Of a stretch of 50,952 nt of DNA, positions 24,715-33,267 are shown piece after piece; within the stretch, counting starts at the first letter, position 1; every line of letters starts with the position of its first letter. The stretch spans positions 1-50,952 of the forward strand of contig NZ_JRKS01000019.1 of the NCBI RefSeq assembly GCF_000763805.1, written 5' to 3'. A model generated the notes under the pieces. It was not told the DNA's origin. It saw only the letters and a list, made by a program, of their open reading frames with translations, and ran no database searches. Both the position numbers and the translations under genes were made by a program. This DNA comes from Paracoccus sphaerophysae (GTDB lineage: Bacteria; Pseudomonadota; Alphaproteobacteria; Rhodobacterales; Rhodobacteraceae).

Positions 24715-25280
24715 GCATTCTCCGACTCACCGCCGTTCTGGACGACGTCACGCCCTGCGTCTCGCGGACCCTCATGGTGCCTTCGGATCTGCGCCTGGAC
24801 CGTCTGCACCTTGTTCTTCAGGCGGCCATGGGCTGGGAGAACCAGCATCTCTACAGCTTTGAGGCAGGGTCCCGCCGATGGAGCCTGCCCGATCCCCACC
24901 TCGGGCTTGATGCCCTGCCGGCCAGCAAGGCCACCATACAACAGGCTCTCGCAGCCGCAGGGCACACTCCGCTCGTCTACACCTACGACTTCGGCGACGA
25001 CTGGCGACATCAGCTGACCGCGGAGCTGACGGATGGCCCCCTGCCGGGCCAGCTCTATCCACGGCTGGTCCAAGCTGAAGGCCGCTGCCCGCCCGAGGAC
25101 GTGGGAGGACCCCCAGGTTACCAGCACTTCCTCGAGGCAATCGCCGATCCCGGACACCCGGACCACGCTGAACTGACTGAGTGGCACAATGAGCCCTTCG
25201 ACCCCTCAGTGCCAGACACCGACACGCATCAGCTCGAGCTGCTCAAGCTCGCCAAACGGTGGCAACCTCGGAAGAAGTAG
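24711..25280 (+). CDS. Plasmid pRiA4b ORF-3 family protein
   Basis: The 189-residue product has the typical features of this family: CVSRTLMVPSDLRLDRLHLV, LQAAMGWENQHLYSF, VYTYDFGDDWRHQLT, and CPPEDVGGPPGYQHFLEAI. The molecular role is unknown. These genes are often carried at the end of IS66-type elements, and here the ATG overlaps the tnpC fragment stop with GGAGG 12 bases upstream. It is therefore best seen as a passenger of a decayed IS66 element. The frame itself is intact. Confidence 0.8.
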   Translation: MSILRLTAVLDDVTPCVSRTLMVPSDLRLDRLHLVLQAAMGWENQHLYSFEAGSRRWSLPDPHLGLDALPASKATIQQALAAAGHTPLVYTYDFGDDWRHQLTAELTDGPLPGQLYPRLVQAEGRCPPEDVGGPPGYQHFLEAIADPGHPDHAELTEWHNEPFDPSVPDTDTHQLELLKLAKRWQPRKK

Positions 25281-25289
25281 GCGCCTACG

Positions 25290-25553
25290 CCGCTCGCGCA
25301 CGGAGATCAGGCGGGAGATGGACCAGGTTCCCACTCTCCTGCACGTGTCGGCCGCCAAGGATGCCGGCTGCGCTTCGGTTTCCGCCCGACTCTCCAGAAT
25401 CGTCGGGTTGATGTGCCCCTGGCCGATTGCCGCCTTGTAGTTCGCCCGCGTTTCCTCGAGGCGACGCATTGCGGTCCGGCGTCGCTCGACACGACCGCTG
25501 GCGTCCTTCGTCTGTTCCGCCAGGTGTCGCGCAAAGCGCCGCGGCGACTTCAT
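25290..25553 (-). pseudogene. Possible remnant of a large serine recombinase C-terminus
   Basis: In the 485-base gap before the TonB receptor, the minus strand encodes a charged helical stretch (RVERRRTAMRRLEETRANYK, then GHINPTILESRAETEAQ). It resembles the coiled-coil tail of recombinase-family proteins, which often has the pattern 'I..G..sp.l..r...le'. No catalytic domain is nearby. This is a weak resemblance and may be wrong. Nothing else is recognised between 25281 and 25765. Confidence 0.3.
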
Positions 25554-25765
25554 GACGGCACAGGCTTCGCGCGAGTCCAGTGCCCGCTCTGGGCGTCGGC
25601 CGCAAGCCGTTGGCCGAAGTCTCCCTAACCGCGGCCAGAACTTCCCCGCGACGGTCCGAATTTCGCCAAGCCGCTTGATCCTGCACGCCTTTCCCGATAG
25701 TAAACCGAAACACTAAGGATTCGCAGCCGGTTCAGCCACGACGTCCGCCATTCCAGAGGGACATC

Positions 25766-27778
25766 ATGCTGATCCGCACCTTGCTGCCGCTTGCGGGGGT
25801 CTCGACCCTTGCGCTCTTCACCCCTGTCCATGCACAGGACGCCGTCGGGACGTCAATCGTGCTGGATACCGTCACGCTGATCGCCGGCGGGGCCGAGAAC
25901 ATCGAGGCGACCGGCGGGGCCGTCGTCACCCGCGAGGATATCGAGGCGCTCGACCCCGCCGACAATTCCGAACTGTTCGCCCGCGAATCCGCCGTTTCGG
26001 TGTCGGGCGGTGCGGGGCCATCCAAACGCATCCACGTGTTCGGGATCGAACAGTCCAAGCTCGCGGTGACGGTCGACGGCGTGCCCCAGGGGCCGACGAA
26101 CTGGCACCATACCGGCTCCAACGTGATCGACCCGGCTTTCCTGAAAACGGTCGAGGTCGAGGCGGGCGCGGCGGCCGCCGACGCAGGTTTTGCCGCCGGT
26201 GCGGGCGCGCTGCGCTATGAAACCGTGGGCGCGCGCGATCTGCTGCTGGACGGCCGGACCATCGGGGGGCGGGTTTCCGTCAGCCACGGCACCAATGGTC
26301 GAGGCTGGGGCGGCAGCCTGGCCGGATTTGGCGCAAGGGACGGCCTTGACTGGTTCGTGATGGTGCACGGGCAGGATGGCGAGAGCTACAAGTCAGGGAA
26401 CGGCAAGACGATGCCCGGAACCGAACCCGCGGCGCACGGCGGCCTGATGAAGTTGGGTTACGAGGCCGATGGCCATCGGGTCGAACTGGCCTATGAGCAC
26501 GCGCGCGACGAGGCCGACCGCGTCATCAAGATGAACATGGACCTGAACGGCGATACCACGGTCTTCCCGTTGAAAGTCACGCGCGATACGCTGAGCCTGA
26601 CCTATCGCACCACCGCCCCCACCGACACCTGGGACCCGGAGCTGCGACTGTATCGCAGCGCCGCGGGCTACTGGCGGCCGAACTATGCGACCGGCGACCT
26701 CGGCGGCGGCGGCGACCGCATCAACGGCGACATGATGCTGGACCGCGACAGCTTCGGCGGGGTCGTGAAGAACACGTTCACCCTCCCGCAGGGGACGGTG
26801 ACGGCCGGCATCGACTTTGCCCATGACGACTACCATGTCGACAATTATGGCGACCATTCCTCGGCGCAGCCGCGGGTGCGCGACTTCTCGACCCTGCAAG
26901 TCGGCGCCTTTGCCCAGGCCCGGGTCGAGTTCGACGGCGGCTTCGACCTGTCCACCGGGCTGCGCTATGATCATCACCGCCTTGCCGACTGGAACGGCGC
27001 GCGGTTCACCGATCAGGGCGCCAGCGCCAACGCCACGCTGTCCTATCGCATCACCGACGCGGTGGAACTGTTCGCCGGCGCTTCGCGCAGCTGGCTCGGG
27101 TTCGATGTAGGCGAATACGGGCTGCTCCACGCCCGCGACGCGGCCTTTGCGACCGACCCCGGATACGACCCGGCGACGGCGACGACCTACAAGCTGGGCC
27201 TGAACGCCAGCCACGACGACTGGCGGGCGGGGCTGACCTTCTTCGATATTCGTCTGGACGGGCTGGCCGAATATGACGTCGAGGCCGGCCTGCTGACCAA
27301 CGGCGGCGAGGGGCGCAGCCGCGGATTTACCGTCAACGGCGCCTACGAGTGGGACACCGGCCGCATCGGCGCGACCTACACCCGGGCGGACGTGACGCGG
27401 GACGGAGAGATGGCGCTGCCCAGTGGCGGGACATTCATGCCGATCGGCAACATGGCGACGCTGTATGTCGATCAGGCGCTGCCGGCCCACAATCTCAAGC
27501 TGGGGGCCAGCCTCGAATGGGCGGGCAAGCTTTCGGACGAAGCGATGCGCGCGGCCGGCTTCGACGACCATGATAGCTATACGGTCGTGAACACCCATGC
27601 CGCATGGGCGCCGCCGCAGATGAACGGGGCGGCGATCCGGCTGGGCATCGATAACCTGTTCGACGAAAACTACTATGAGCGCAGCAGCTATGTCGCCCGC
27701 CAGGCCGGCACCCGCGACGTCCAGCCGGCGCTGGCACCCGGCCGCACGGTCACGCTGGGACTGACGATGGAGTTCTGA
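25766..27778 (+). CDS. TonB-dependent outer-membrane receptor, probably ferric-siderophore
   Basis: This 670-residue protein has a signal peptide (1-23, ending PVHA), a plug domain (about 40-150) and a beta-barrel ending in LTMEF, with the terminal Phe typical of outer-membrane proteins. The plug includes RIHVFGIEQSKLAVTVDGVP and DPAFLKTVEVEAGAAAADAG. The late barrel contains the conserved RLGIDNLFDENYYERSSY. The adjacent iron-type ABC transporter suggests it imports a ferric siderophore or similar chelate. The ligand is not shown. GAGGGA lies before the ATG. Confidence 0.88.
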   Translation: MLIRTLLPLAGVSTLALFTPVHAQDAVGTSIVLDTVTLIAGGAENIEATGGAVVTREDIEALDPADNSELFARESAVSVSGGAGPSKRIHVFGIEQSKLAVTVDGVPQGPTNWHHTGSNVIDPAFLKTVEVEAGAAAADAGFAAGAGALRYETVGARDLLLDGRTIGGRVSVSHGTNGRGWGGSLAGFGARDGLDWFVMVHGQDGESYKSGNGKTMPGTEPAAHGGLMKLGYEADGHRVELAYEHARDEADRVIKMNMDLNGDTTVFPLKVTRDTLSLTYRTTAPTDTWDPELRLYRSAAGYWRPNYATGDLGGGGDRINGDMMLDRDSFGGVVKNTFTLPQGTVTAGIDFAHDDYHVDNYGDHSSAQPRVRDFSTLQVGAFAQARVEFDGGFDLSTGLRYDHHRLADWNGARFTDQGASANATLSYRITDAVELFAGASRSWLGFDVGEYGLLHARDAAFATDPGYDPATATTYKLGLNASHDDWRAGLTFFDIRLDGLAEYDVEAGLLTNGGEGRSRGFTVNGAYEWDTGRIGATYTRADVTRDGEMALPSGGTFMPIGNMATLYVDQALPAHNLKLGASLEWAGKLSDEAMRAAGFDDHDSYTVVNTHAAWAPPQMNGAAIRLGIDNLFDENYYERSSYVARQAGTRDVQPALAPGRTVTLGLTMEF

Positions 27779-27897
27779 ACCGGGGCCGGCGCGGGGTTGA
27801 CCGTTCACGCCTGATGGTCCGCCGCGGACACGACGCGGCGGACGCGGCTGCACGCCTCGGCCCGCGCCCGGCATGGTGGCGCGCTGACGGGTGCCGC

Positions 27898-28182
27898 TCA
27901 GCCCTCGATCCAGACCAGCGGCTGTGGCGCCTCGCGGTGCGCAAAGCGCAAAAGGTGACCTTCCAACACGCCGCGGACGCGTTCGGCCGCGGCGGCGTCA
28001 TCGGCGTCGATGGTCAGCACGATGCCGGTGCCATCGGTCGTCATCGTTCCAAGACCCGCGGGAAACGCGATCCGTGCGGCGCCGTCCGCCTGCTCGACGG
28101 TGACCTTGTGGGCGAAATGCTTCGCGGCTGTCTGGATGAGCGGCGCAGCGCGCTCGGTCGGCAGGTGAGAGATCAGGCGCAT
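27898..28182 (-). CDS. DUF2218 domain protein
   Basis: From ATG 28182 the product is 94 residues with the DUF2218 layout: TERAAPLIQTAAKHFAHKVTV, GTMTTDGTGIVLTIDADDA and GVLEGHLLRFAHRE near the end. Its biochemical role is unknown, but genes of this family often lie beside iron-siderophore uptake genes, as here. It is on the opposite strand to the receptor and the ABC genes, convergent with the receptor and divergent from the binding protein, so it may share a regulatory region with the latter. Confidence 0.75.
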   Translation of the reverse strand: MRLISHLPTERAAPLIQTAAKHFAHKVTVEQADGAARIAFPAGLGTMTTDGTGIVLTIDADDAAAAERVRGVLEGHLLRFAHREAPQPLVWIEG

Positions 28183-28328
28183 AGCGGGTGCTCCTCGGGG
28201 ACAAGCCTCTCCATAGCAAAGCCTGAAAAAAATACAATGCTTTCTCTGGACGCGCGCTCGTTGCGCTGTTAATACCTGCCCGAACGCGTGAGCCAACCCA
28301 CCGCCAGCGCCCTGACCGGAGCGATCGC
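28183..28328. promoter_or_regulatory. Divergent promoter region of the iron uptake genes
   Basis: A 146-base AT-richer spacer lies between DUF2218 and the binding-protein gene. It contains AAAGC and GCTTT arms around an A-rich centre (about 28216-28242). No confident Fur, Irr or RirA site could be assigned by eye, although iron control would be expected. Confidence 0.35.
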
Positions 28329-29234
28329 ATGCCGATCCCGACTACCGGCCGGCGCGGGCCGGCTTTTGCCCTGGCCCTGCTGATGGCCACGCCGCAGCTT
28401 CTTCATGCCGAGCCCGTGCAGACCGCCGCGGGTGTGACCGAGGTCAGTTCGGCCGCGCGCGTGGCTGTCATGGACGTGGCCGCGATCGACAGCCTGTCCG
28501 CCCTGGGTGTCACCCTGGTCGGCGCGCCGGCCAAGCTGTATGTCGATTACCTCGCCGACGTCGCCGCCGAGACGCCCGACATGGGCACGCTGTTCGAACC
28601 CGATCTCGAGGCGCTGGCCGCCGCCGACCCCGATCTCATCATCGTCGGCGGGCGGTCGGTGGCACAGAAGGACGCGCTGGCGCAGGTCGCGCCGGTCATC
28701 GACATGAGCATCGGACCCGACGTGCTGGCCGACACCCGCGCACGCCTGGCCGCTTACGGCGCGCTGTTCGGCAAGGCCGGGCGGGCGGCGGAACTGGACG
28801 CCGATCTGGATGCGCGTCTGGCCCGGCTGGCCGAGGCCGGCAAGGACAAGGGCAGCGGGCTGGTCGTCCTGACCAACGGTCCCAAGATGTCGGCCTATGG
28901 CAAGGGGTCGCGCTTTGGCTGGATCTTCGATGCCGCCGGGCTGACCGAGGCCGCGCCGGGGCTCAAGGTCGACACCCACGGCGCCGCGATCAGCCACGAA
29001 TTCATCGCCGAGGCCAATCCCGACTGGCTGTTCGTCATCGACCGCGGCGCCGCTGTCGGAGATTCCGGCGCCAGCGCGCAAGCCACGCTCGATACGCCGC
29101 TGGTCGCGGGGACCAGGGCGTGGACATCGGGGCAGGTGGTCTACCTGGACCCGACGCCGCTTTACATCGCGGGCGGCGGCTACACCGCGATGACGCGCGC
29201 CATCGATCAGCTGACCGAGGCCCTGTCCAGGTGA
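28329..29234 (+). CDS. Iron-chelate ABC transporter, substrate-binding protein
   Basis: The product has 301 residues with a signal peptide (about 1-27, LLMATPQLLHA) and a periplasmic-binding fold of the FatB/CeuE type: VAAIDSLSALGVTLVGAPA, FEPDLEALAAADPDLIIVGG, YGKGSRFGWIFDAAG and EANPDWLFVIDRGAA. No lipobox is seen, so it is probably soluble in the periplasm. It delivers a ferric chelate to the permeases that follow. The end overlaps the next gene by four bases. Confidence 0.85.
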   Translation: MPIPTTGRRGPAFALALLMATPQLLHAEPVQTAAGVTEVSSAARVAVMDVAAIDSLSALGVTLVGAPAKLYVDYLADVAAETPDMGTLFEPDLEALAAADPDLIIVGGRSVAQKDALAQVAPVIDMSIGPDVLADTRARLAAYGALFGKAGRAAELDADLDARLARLAEAGKDKGSGLVVLTNGPKMSAYGKGSRFGWIFDAAGLTEAAPGLKVDTHGAAISHEFIAEANPDWLFVIDRGAAVGDSGASAQATLDTPLVAGTRAWTSGQVVYLDPTPLYIAGGGYTAMTRAIDQLTEALSR

Positions 29235-30187
29235 GCCTGCCGCTGACGCTGGTGTCGGTCGCGCTGGTGCCGCTGACGCTCGCAAGCCTGGCGACGGGTG
29301 CGGCGGATGTCGATCTGATGTCCGCTGCCCACGATCCGCAGGCCGCGCTGGTGCTGATGCAGTCGCGCCTGCCGCGCACCCTGGCGGTCGTGCTGACCGG
29401 GGCGGCGCTGGCCCTGGCGGGGGTGCTGGTCCAGTCGCTGGTCCGCAACCGCTTCGTCGGCCCCGACACGACCGGCACCGCCGAGGGCGCCGCGCTCGGG
29501 CTGCTGGCGATGACGATCTACGCCCCGGCGGCACCGGTCTGGGTCAAGATGCTGGTGGCGAGCCTTGCCGCGCTCGGCACGACCGCCCTGTTTCTAACCA
29601 TCATCCGCCGGCTGCCCGCCCGCGAGATCATGCTGGTGCCGATCACCGGGCTGGTCGTGTCCGGCGTCCTGGGCGCGGTGGTAAGCTTTCTTGCCTGGCA
29701 GGCCGACCTGATCCAGCAGATCGGCATCTGGCTGGGCAGCGGCGAATTTTCCGGCGTGCTCGCGGGCCGTTACGAGCTGTTGTGGCTCGCCGGAGCGGCC
29801 GCCGGCCTGGCGTGGTTCTCGGCCGACCGGTTCGCGATCCTCGCGCTGGGGGACGGCGTGGCGACCGGGCTGGGCCTGGACACCGCGGCGGTGATGCGGC
29901 TGGGGCTGCTGGTCGTCGCCGTCGTGACCGCCACGGTCGTGGCCACGGTGGGGATGGTGCCGTTCCTTGGCCTTGTGGTGCCCAACATCGTCGCGCGCAT
30001 CATGGGCGACAACCTGCGCGCCTCGTTGCCGCTGGTCGCCGCCGCCGGCGCCGCGCTGCTGTTGGCCTGCGACCTTGCGGCGCGGCTGCTGGTCAGACCC
30101 TACGAACTGCCGGTCGGGATGATCCTCGGCGTGGTCGGATCGCTGCTGTTTCTGACGCTGCTTCATCTCAGGCCGGCGCGTGGATAG
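29231..30187 (+). CDS. Iron-chelate ABC transporter permease (FecCD family), first
   Basis: Starting at GTG 29231 (overlapping the TGA of the binding protein), the product is 318 residues with eight to ten membrane helices. FecCD signatures are QSRLPRTLAVVLTGAALALAG, then VRNRFVGPDTTGTAEGAALG, LGSGEFSGVLAGRYELL and the late GMVPFLGLVVPNIVARIMGD, the coupling region that contacts the ATPase. It forms half of the inner-membrane channel and overlaps the second permease by eight bases. Confidence 0.87.
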   Translation: MSLPLTLVSVALVPLTLASLATGAADVDLMSAAHDPQAALVLMQSRLPRTLAVVLTGAALALAGVLVQSLVRNRFVGPDTTGTAEGAALGLLAMTIYAPAAPVWVKMLVASLAALGTTALFLTIIRRLPAREIMLVPITGLVVSGVLGAVVSFLAWQADLIQQIGIWLGSGEFSGVLAGRYELLWLAGAAAGLAWFSADRFAILALGDGVATGLGLDTAAVMRLGLLVVAVVTATVVATVGMVPFLGLVVPNIVARIMGDNLRASLPLVAAAGAALLLACDLAARLLVRPYELPVGMILGVVGSLLFLTLLHLRPARG

Positions 30188-31163
30188 GGAAACGCGGATG
30201 CTCTGGGTGCTTGCCGGGCTGCTGGCGGTCGCCTGCACGGTCTGGATGTTCCAGGGCCTGGGCGACACGCGGCGCGGCTTTCTGCTGGGCCTGCGCGGCA
30301 CGCGGCTGGCGGGCCTGCTGATCCTCGGCACGGCGACCGGAGTGGCAACCGTGCTGTTCCAGACCATCGCTGCCAACCGCATCCTGACACCGTCGATGAT
30401 GGGTTTCGATTCCCTGTTCGGCCTCGTGCAGGTGGCGCTGGTCGCGGCCGTGGGCGCTGGCGGGCTGTCCACGCTGGACGGCGTCGCCCGTTTCTGGCTG
30501 GCGCTTGGCGCGATGCTGGTGCTGGCGCTGCTGCTGTTCGCGCCGCTGCTGGGCCGCGGCGGCCGTGACGTGCCGCGCATGATCCTGACCGGCCTGATCC
30601 TGGGCGTGTTGTTCCGGTCGCTGGCGGGCTTCATGACCCGCGTCATGGACCCCAACGCCTTCGCGGTGGTGCAAGGCCTGTCGGCCGCGAGCCTGACGCG
30701 CATCGACCCTGCCGTGCTGCCCTGGGCCGGCGCGATCACGGCCTCGTCGGGCATCGCGGCGCTGGTCCTGGCGCCGCAGTTGGACGTGCTGGCCCTGGGG
30801 CGCAGTTCCGCGGTGTCGCTGGGGCTGCGGGTCCGGGCGATGACGCTGGGCGGCCTGGCGCTGGTGGCGCTGATGACCGCGGCCGGCACCGCGATGGCGG
30901 GCTCGGTCGCCGCAGGCAGCCCGATCGGGGGATCGGCGGCATTCTTCGGGCTGATCGCCGCGGGCCTGGCCCGTGGCCTGACCGGCAGCGTGCGCCACGC
31001 GGCCCTGGTCCCCGGCGCGGCTCTGTCGGCCGCGCTGGTGATGGTCATCGGCCAGGTGGTGTTCGAGCGCGTCCTGGGTCTCGCCGGCACCCTGTCCGTC
31101 GTGATCGAGTTCGTGGGCGGGCTTTTCTTCCTGTATCTGCTGCTGAAGGGACGGTTGAGATGA
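30180..31163 (+). CDS. Iron-chelate ABC transporter permease (FecCD family), second
   Basis: The 327-residue product (GTG 30180; ATG 30198 is an alternative start) is a second FecCD permease with RGTRLAGLLILGTATGVATV, then NRILTPSMMGFDSLFGLVQ and AGSPIGGSAAFFGLIAAGLA. It belongs to the FatC/CeuC-like branch that pairs with FatD/CeuB-like permeases. Its stop overlaps the ATPase ATG (31160-31163), so the whole set is translationally coupled. Confidence 0.87.
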   Translation: MDRETRMLWVLAGLLAVACTVWMFQGLGDTRRGFLLGLRGTRLAGLLILGTATGVATVLFQTIAANRILTPSMMGFDSLFGLVQVALVAAVGAGGLSTLDGVARFWLALGAMLVLALLLFAPLLGRGGRDVPRMILTGLILGVLFRSLAGFMTRVMDPNAFAVVQGLSAASLTRIDPAVLPWAGAITASSGIAALVLAPQLDVLALGRSSAVSLGLRVRAMTLGGLALVALMTAAGTAMAGSVAAGSPIGGSAAFFGLIAAGLARGLTGSVRHAALVPGAALSAALVMVIGQVVFERVLGLAGTLSVVIEFVGGLFFLYLLLKGRLR

Positions 31164-31924
31164 TCGAGGTTCAGGGGGTCACCCACGCCATCGGTCCCGC
31201 GGCGATCCTGCGCGACATCGACCTGGCGCTGCCGCGCGGTGCGCTGACGGCGCTGATCGGCCCCAATGGCGCCGGCAAGTCGACGCTGCTGCGGCTGATC
31301 GGCCGGCTCGAGCCCTTGCAGCGGGGGCGGATCTGCGTCGATGGCCAGGACATCACCCGCACGCCGACCGCCGATCTGGCCCGGAGGCTGGCGATCCTGG
31401 GCCAGAACACCGGCATCGCCAGCCGGCTGCGGGTGCGCGAGTTGGTCTCGTTCGGGCGATGGCCGCATTGTCATGGCCGGCCCACGCCGCGCGACCGGTC
31501 CGCCGTGGCGGCGGCGCTGCAGATGTTCGATCTGGAGCCGCTGGCCGACCGCTTTCTGGACGAGCTGTCCGGCGGTCAGGCGCAGCGCGCCCGTGTCGCG
31601 ATGACCGTGGCGCAAGAGACCGACTGGCTGCTGCTGGACGAGCCGCTGAACAATCTCGACCTGGCCCACGCCCGCAGCCTTCTCGCGCAGGTGGCTGCGA
31701 TGGCGGGGCAGGGGGGGCGCGGCGCGGTGATCGTCCTGCACGACATCAACCACGCCGCCGCCTGGGCCGATCATGTGGTGGCGCTGAAGCATGGCAGGGT
31801 TCATGCCCAGGGGCCCGCCGACGCAGTGCTGACTGAGCGGGTCCTGTCAGAGCTTTACGAGACCAAGCTGTCCGTCGTGCAGCATGCCGGCCGGCCCCTG
31901 GTGCTGCATCACCACGCGGCCTGA
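31160..31924 (+). CDS. Iron-chelate ABC transporter ATPase
   Basis: This 254-residue ATPase has Walker A GPNGAGKST, Q-loop LGQNTG, signature LSGGQAQR, Walker B WLLLDEP with its D-loop NNLDL, and H-loop VLHDINHAA. The family is the FepC/FatE-type ATPases of iron-chelate importers. It ends the four-gene operon, followed closely by a strong hairpin. All motifs needed for ATP hydrolysis are present. Confidence 0.9.
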   Translation: MIEVQGVTHAIGPAAILRDIDLALPRGALTALIGPNGAGKSTLLRLIGRLEPLQRGRICVDGQDITRTPTADLARRLAILGQNTGIASRLRVRELVSFGRWPHCHGRPTPRDRSAVAAALQMFDLEPLADRFLDELSGGQAQRARVAMTVAQETDWLLLDEPLNNLDLAHARSLLAQVAAMAGQGGRGAVIVLHDINHAAAWADHVVALKHGRVHAQGPADAVLTERVLSELYETKLSVVQHAGRPLVLHHHAA

Positions 31925-31949
31925 CGCCGCAGTAGCGTGCGTACTGCAT

Positions 31950-31978
31950 CCGGCGCCGCCCTTGCCGGGCGGCGCCGG
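31950..31978. terminator. Strong GC-rich hairpin between convergent genes
   Basis: CCGGCGCCGCCC (31950-31961) pairs perfectly with GGGCGGCGCCGG (31967-31978) across a five-base loop. It sits 25 bases after the ATPase stop and just before the end of the convergent permease, and so could end transcription in both directions. The tract after it (GTCGTTCC) is only weakly T-rich. Confidence 0.65.
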
Positions 31979-31989
31979 GTCGTTCCGGC

Positions 31990-33233
31990 TCAGGTCGCGC
32001 GGGCGGGCTGGGCCGCGCGGCGGCCGAGCGCGGCATAGACCGCCGCCGCCACCACGAAGGTGACCGGCGCCGAGAAGGTCGCGAGACTGCCGCCGGCGAA
32101 ATGCAGCGCCAGCCCCGCGGCCGCGGCGACCAGCCAGGCGGTCAGCCCGGTCGGGTTCACCGCGCGGGTGTCGCGCAGCCGAAAGCTCACCCGGTCATGG
32201 GCCGCGCCCTCGGCGCCCTCGGTCAGGATGTGGACCAGCGCCAGCCCGACCCAGGCCACCACGAAGATCCCCTGGTAGGCCAGCGCCTGCAGGATATAGG
32301 CGAACACGTCGGCCAGCATCAGCACATAGCAGATCACGCCGACGACGCAGGCCCAGAACACCTTGGGCAGTTCACCCGGAAGACGGTCTGGGCAAAGCTC
32401 TCCATGTTGACGGCGGCCAGGTAGTAGTTCGCGGTGTTGATCCGGGTCTGCGAGATCCAGACGAAGGCCAGCCCGGCCAGCCCCATCAGCTGGATCAGCG
32501 CCAGCACGACCGAGACCTCGCTGACCCCGCCCTCGGTCGGCAGGCTCGCGGCCAGGAAGATGTCGGCGAGGCCGTTCAGCAGGAACGCCACCAGGTAGAA
32601 CGGCGCCCGAAGTTGAAGCGGACGTGATAGTCCTCGCCTTGCCGAAGCGGGCATAGTCATAGGTGAACATCATCAGGATCCAGACGCCCATGAACGCCAC
32701 GAAGCAGTCCCACCAGCCGGTCGCCGGGGCGCCGCCCTCGGGGCCGAGGCTCAGCCAGGCGCTGGAATAGCCGTATTCGGCGATCGCCAGCACCACCGCG
32801 GCGATCAGCCCGATCAGGTAGAACGGCAGCAGCACCCCGTTCAGCTTGTCCAGCCAGTTCTGGATCGACCCGAAGATCAGCAGCACCGAGTAGACCACCA
32901 CGATCAGCGCCGCGATCGGATAGCCGAGCCCGGCATAGCCTTGCAGCGCCAGCGCGATGACCGAGCCCTCGAACACCGCGTAATAGATGGCGGTGGCGAA
33001 GAAGATCAGCGTGGCGATCGCCGCGCCGGTGCGCCCCAGCAGGATGCGCGAGAACAGTGACACCGACAGCCCGGTGCGGATGGCGTGCCGCACCAGCACC
33101 GCGTTGACCGCGGCATAGGCGATCACCGACAGGACCAGCCCGATGATCGCGTTGACCGAACCATAGGCGAGCGCCAGCGTGGCCGACACCACCAGATAGA
33201 ACATCGCCGAACAGACCGACCACCAGGCCATGG
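31990..33233 (-). pseudogene. NCS1-type cytosine/purine permease, frame broken and N-truncated
   Basis: Membrane segments are recognisable in three frames: SAMFYLVVSATLALAYGSVN through MMFTYDYARFGK (frame A), EDYHVRFNF (frame C), FYLVAFLLNGLADIFLAASL through NYYLAAVNMESFAQTVFRV (frame B), then PKVFWACVVGVICYVLMLAD back in frame A. This needs three single-base losses at about 32640, 32610 and 32380, which together restore the frame. The N-terminus is also missing: homology begins at TMAWWSV (33234), where a truncated opposite-strand gene starts. Such permeases import nucleobases, hydantoins or allantoin. It is inactive as written, unless the indels are consensus errors. Confidence 0.7.
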
Positions 33234-33267
33234 TCCTCGAAGATGAGGCCATGGTCCTCGAGGATGC
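33226..33267. repeat. 21-base tandem duplication at the junction of two truncated genes
   Basis: Two 21-base units (33226-33246 and 33247-33267) beginning GGCCATGGTCCTCGA differ at two positions. They lie exactly where the permease (minus) and the hydantoinase-B-type gene (plus) meet head to head, so they probably mark the rearrangement joint. Confidence 0.75.
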
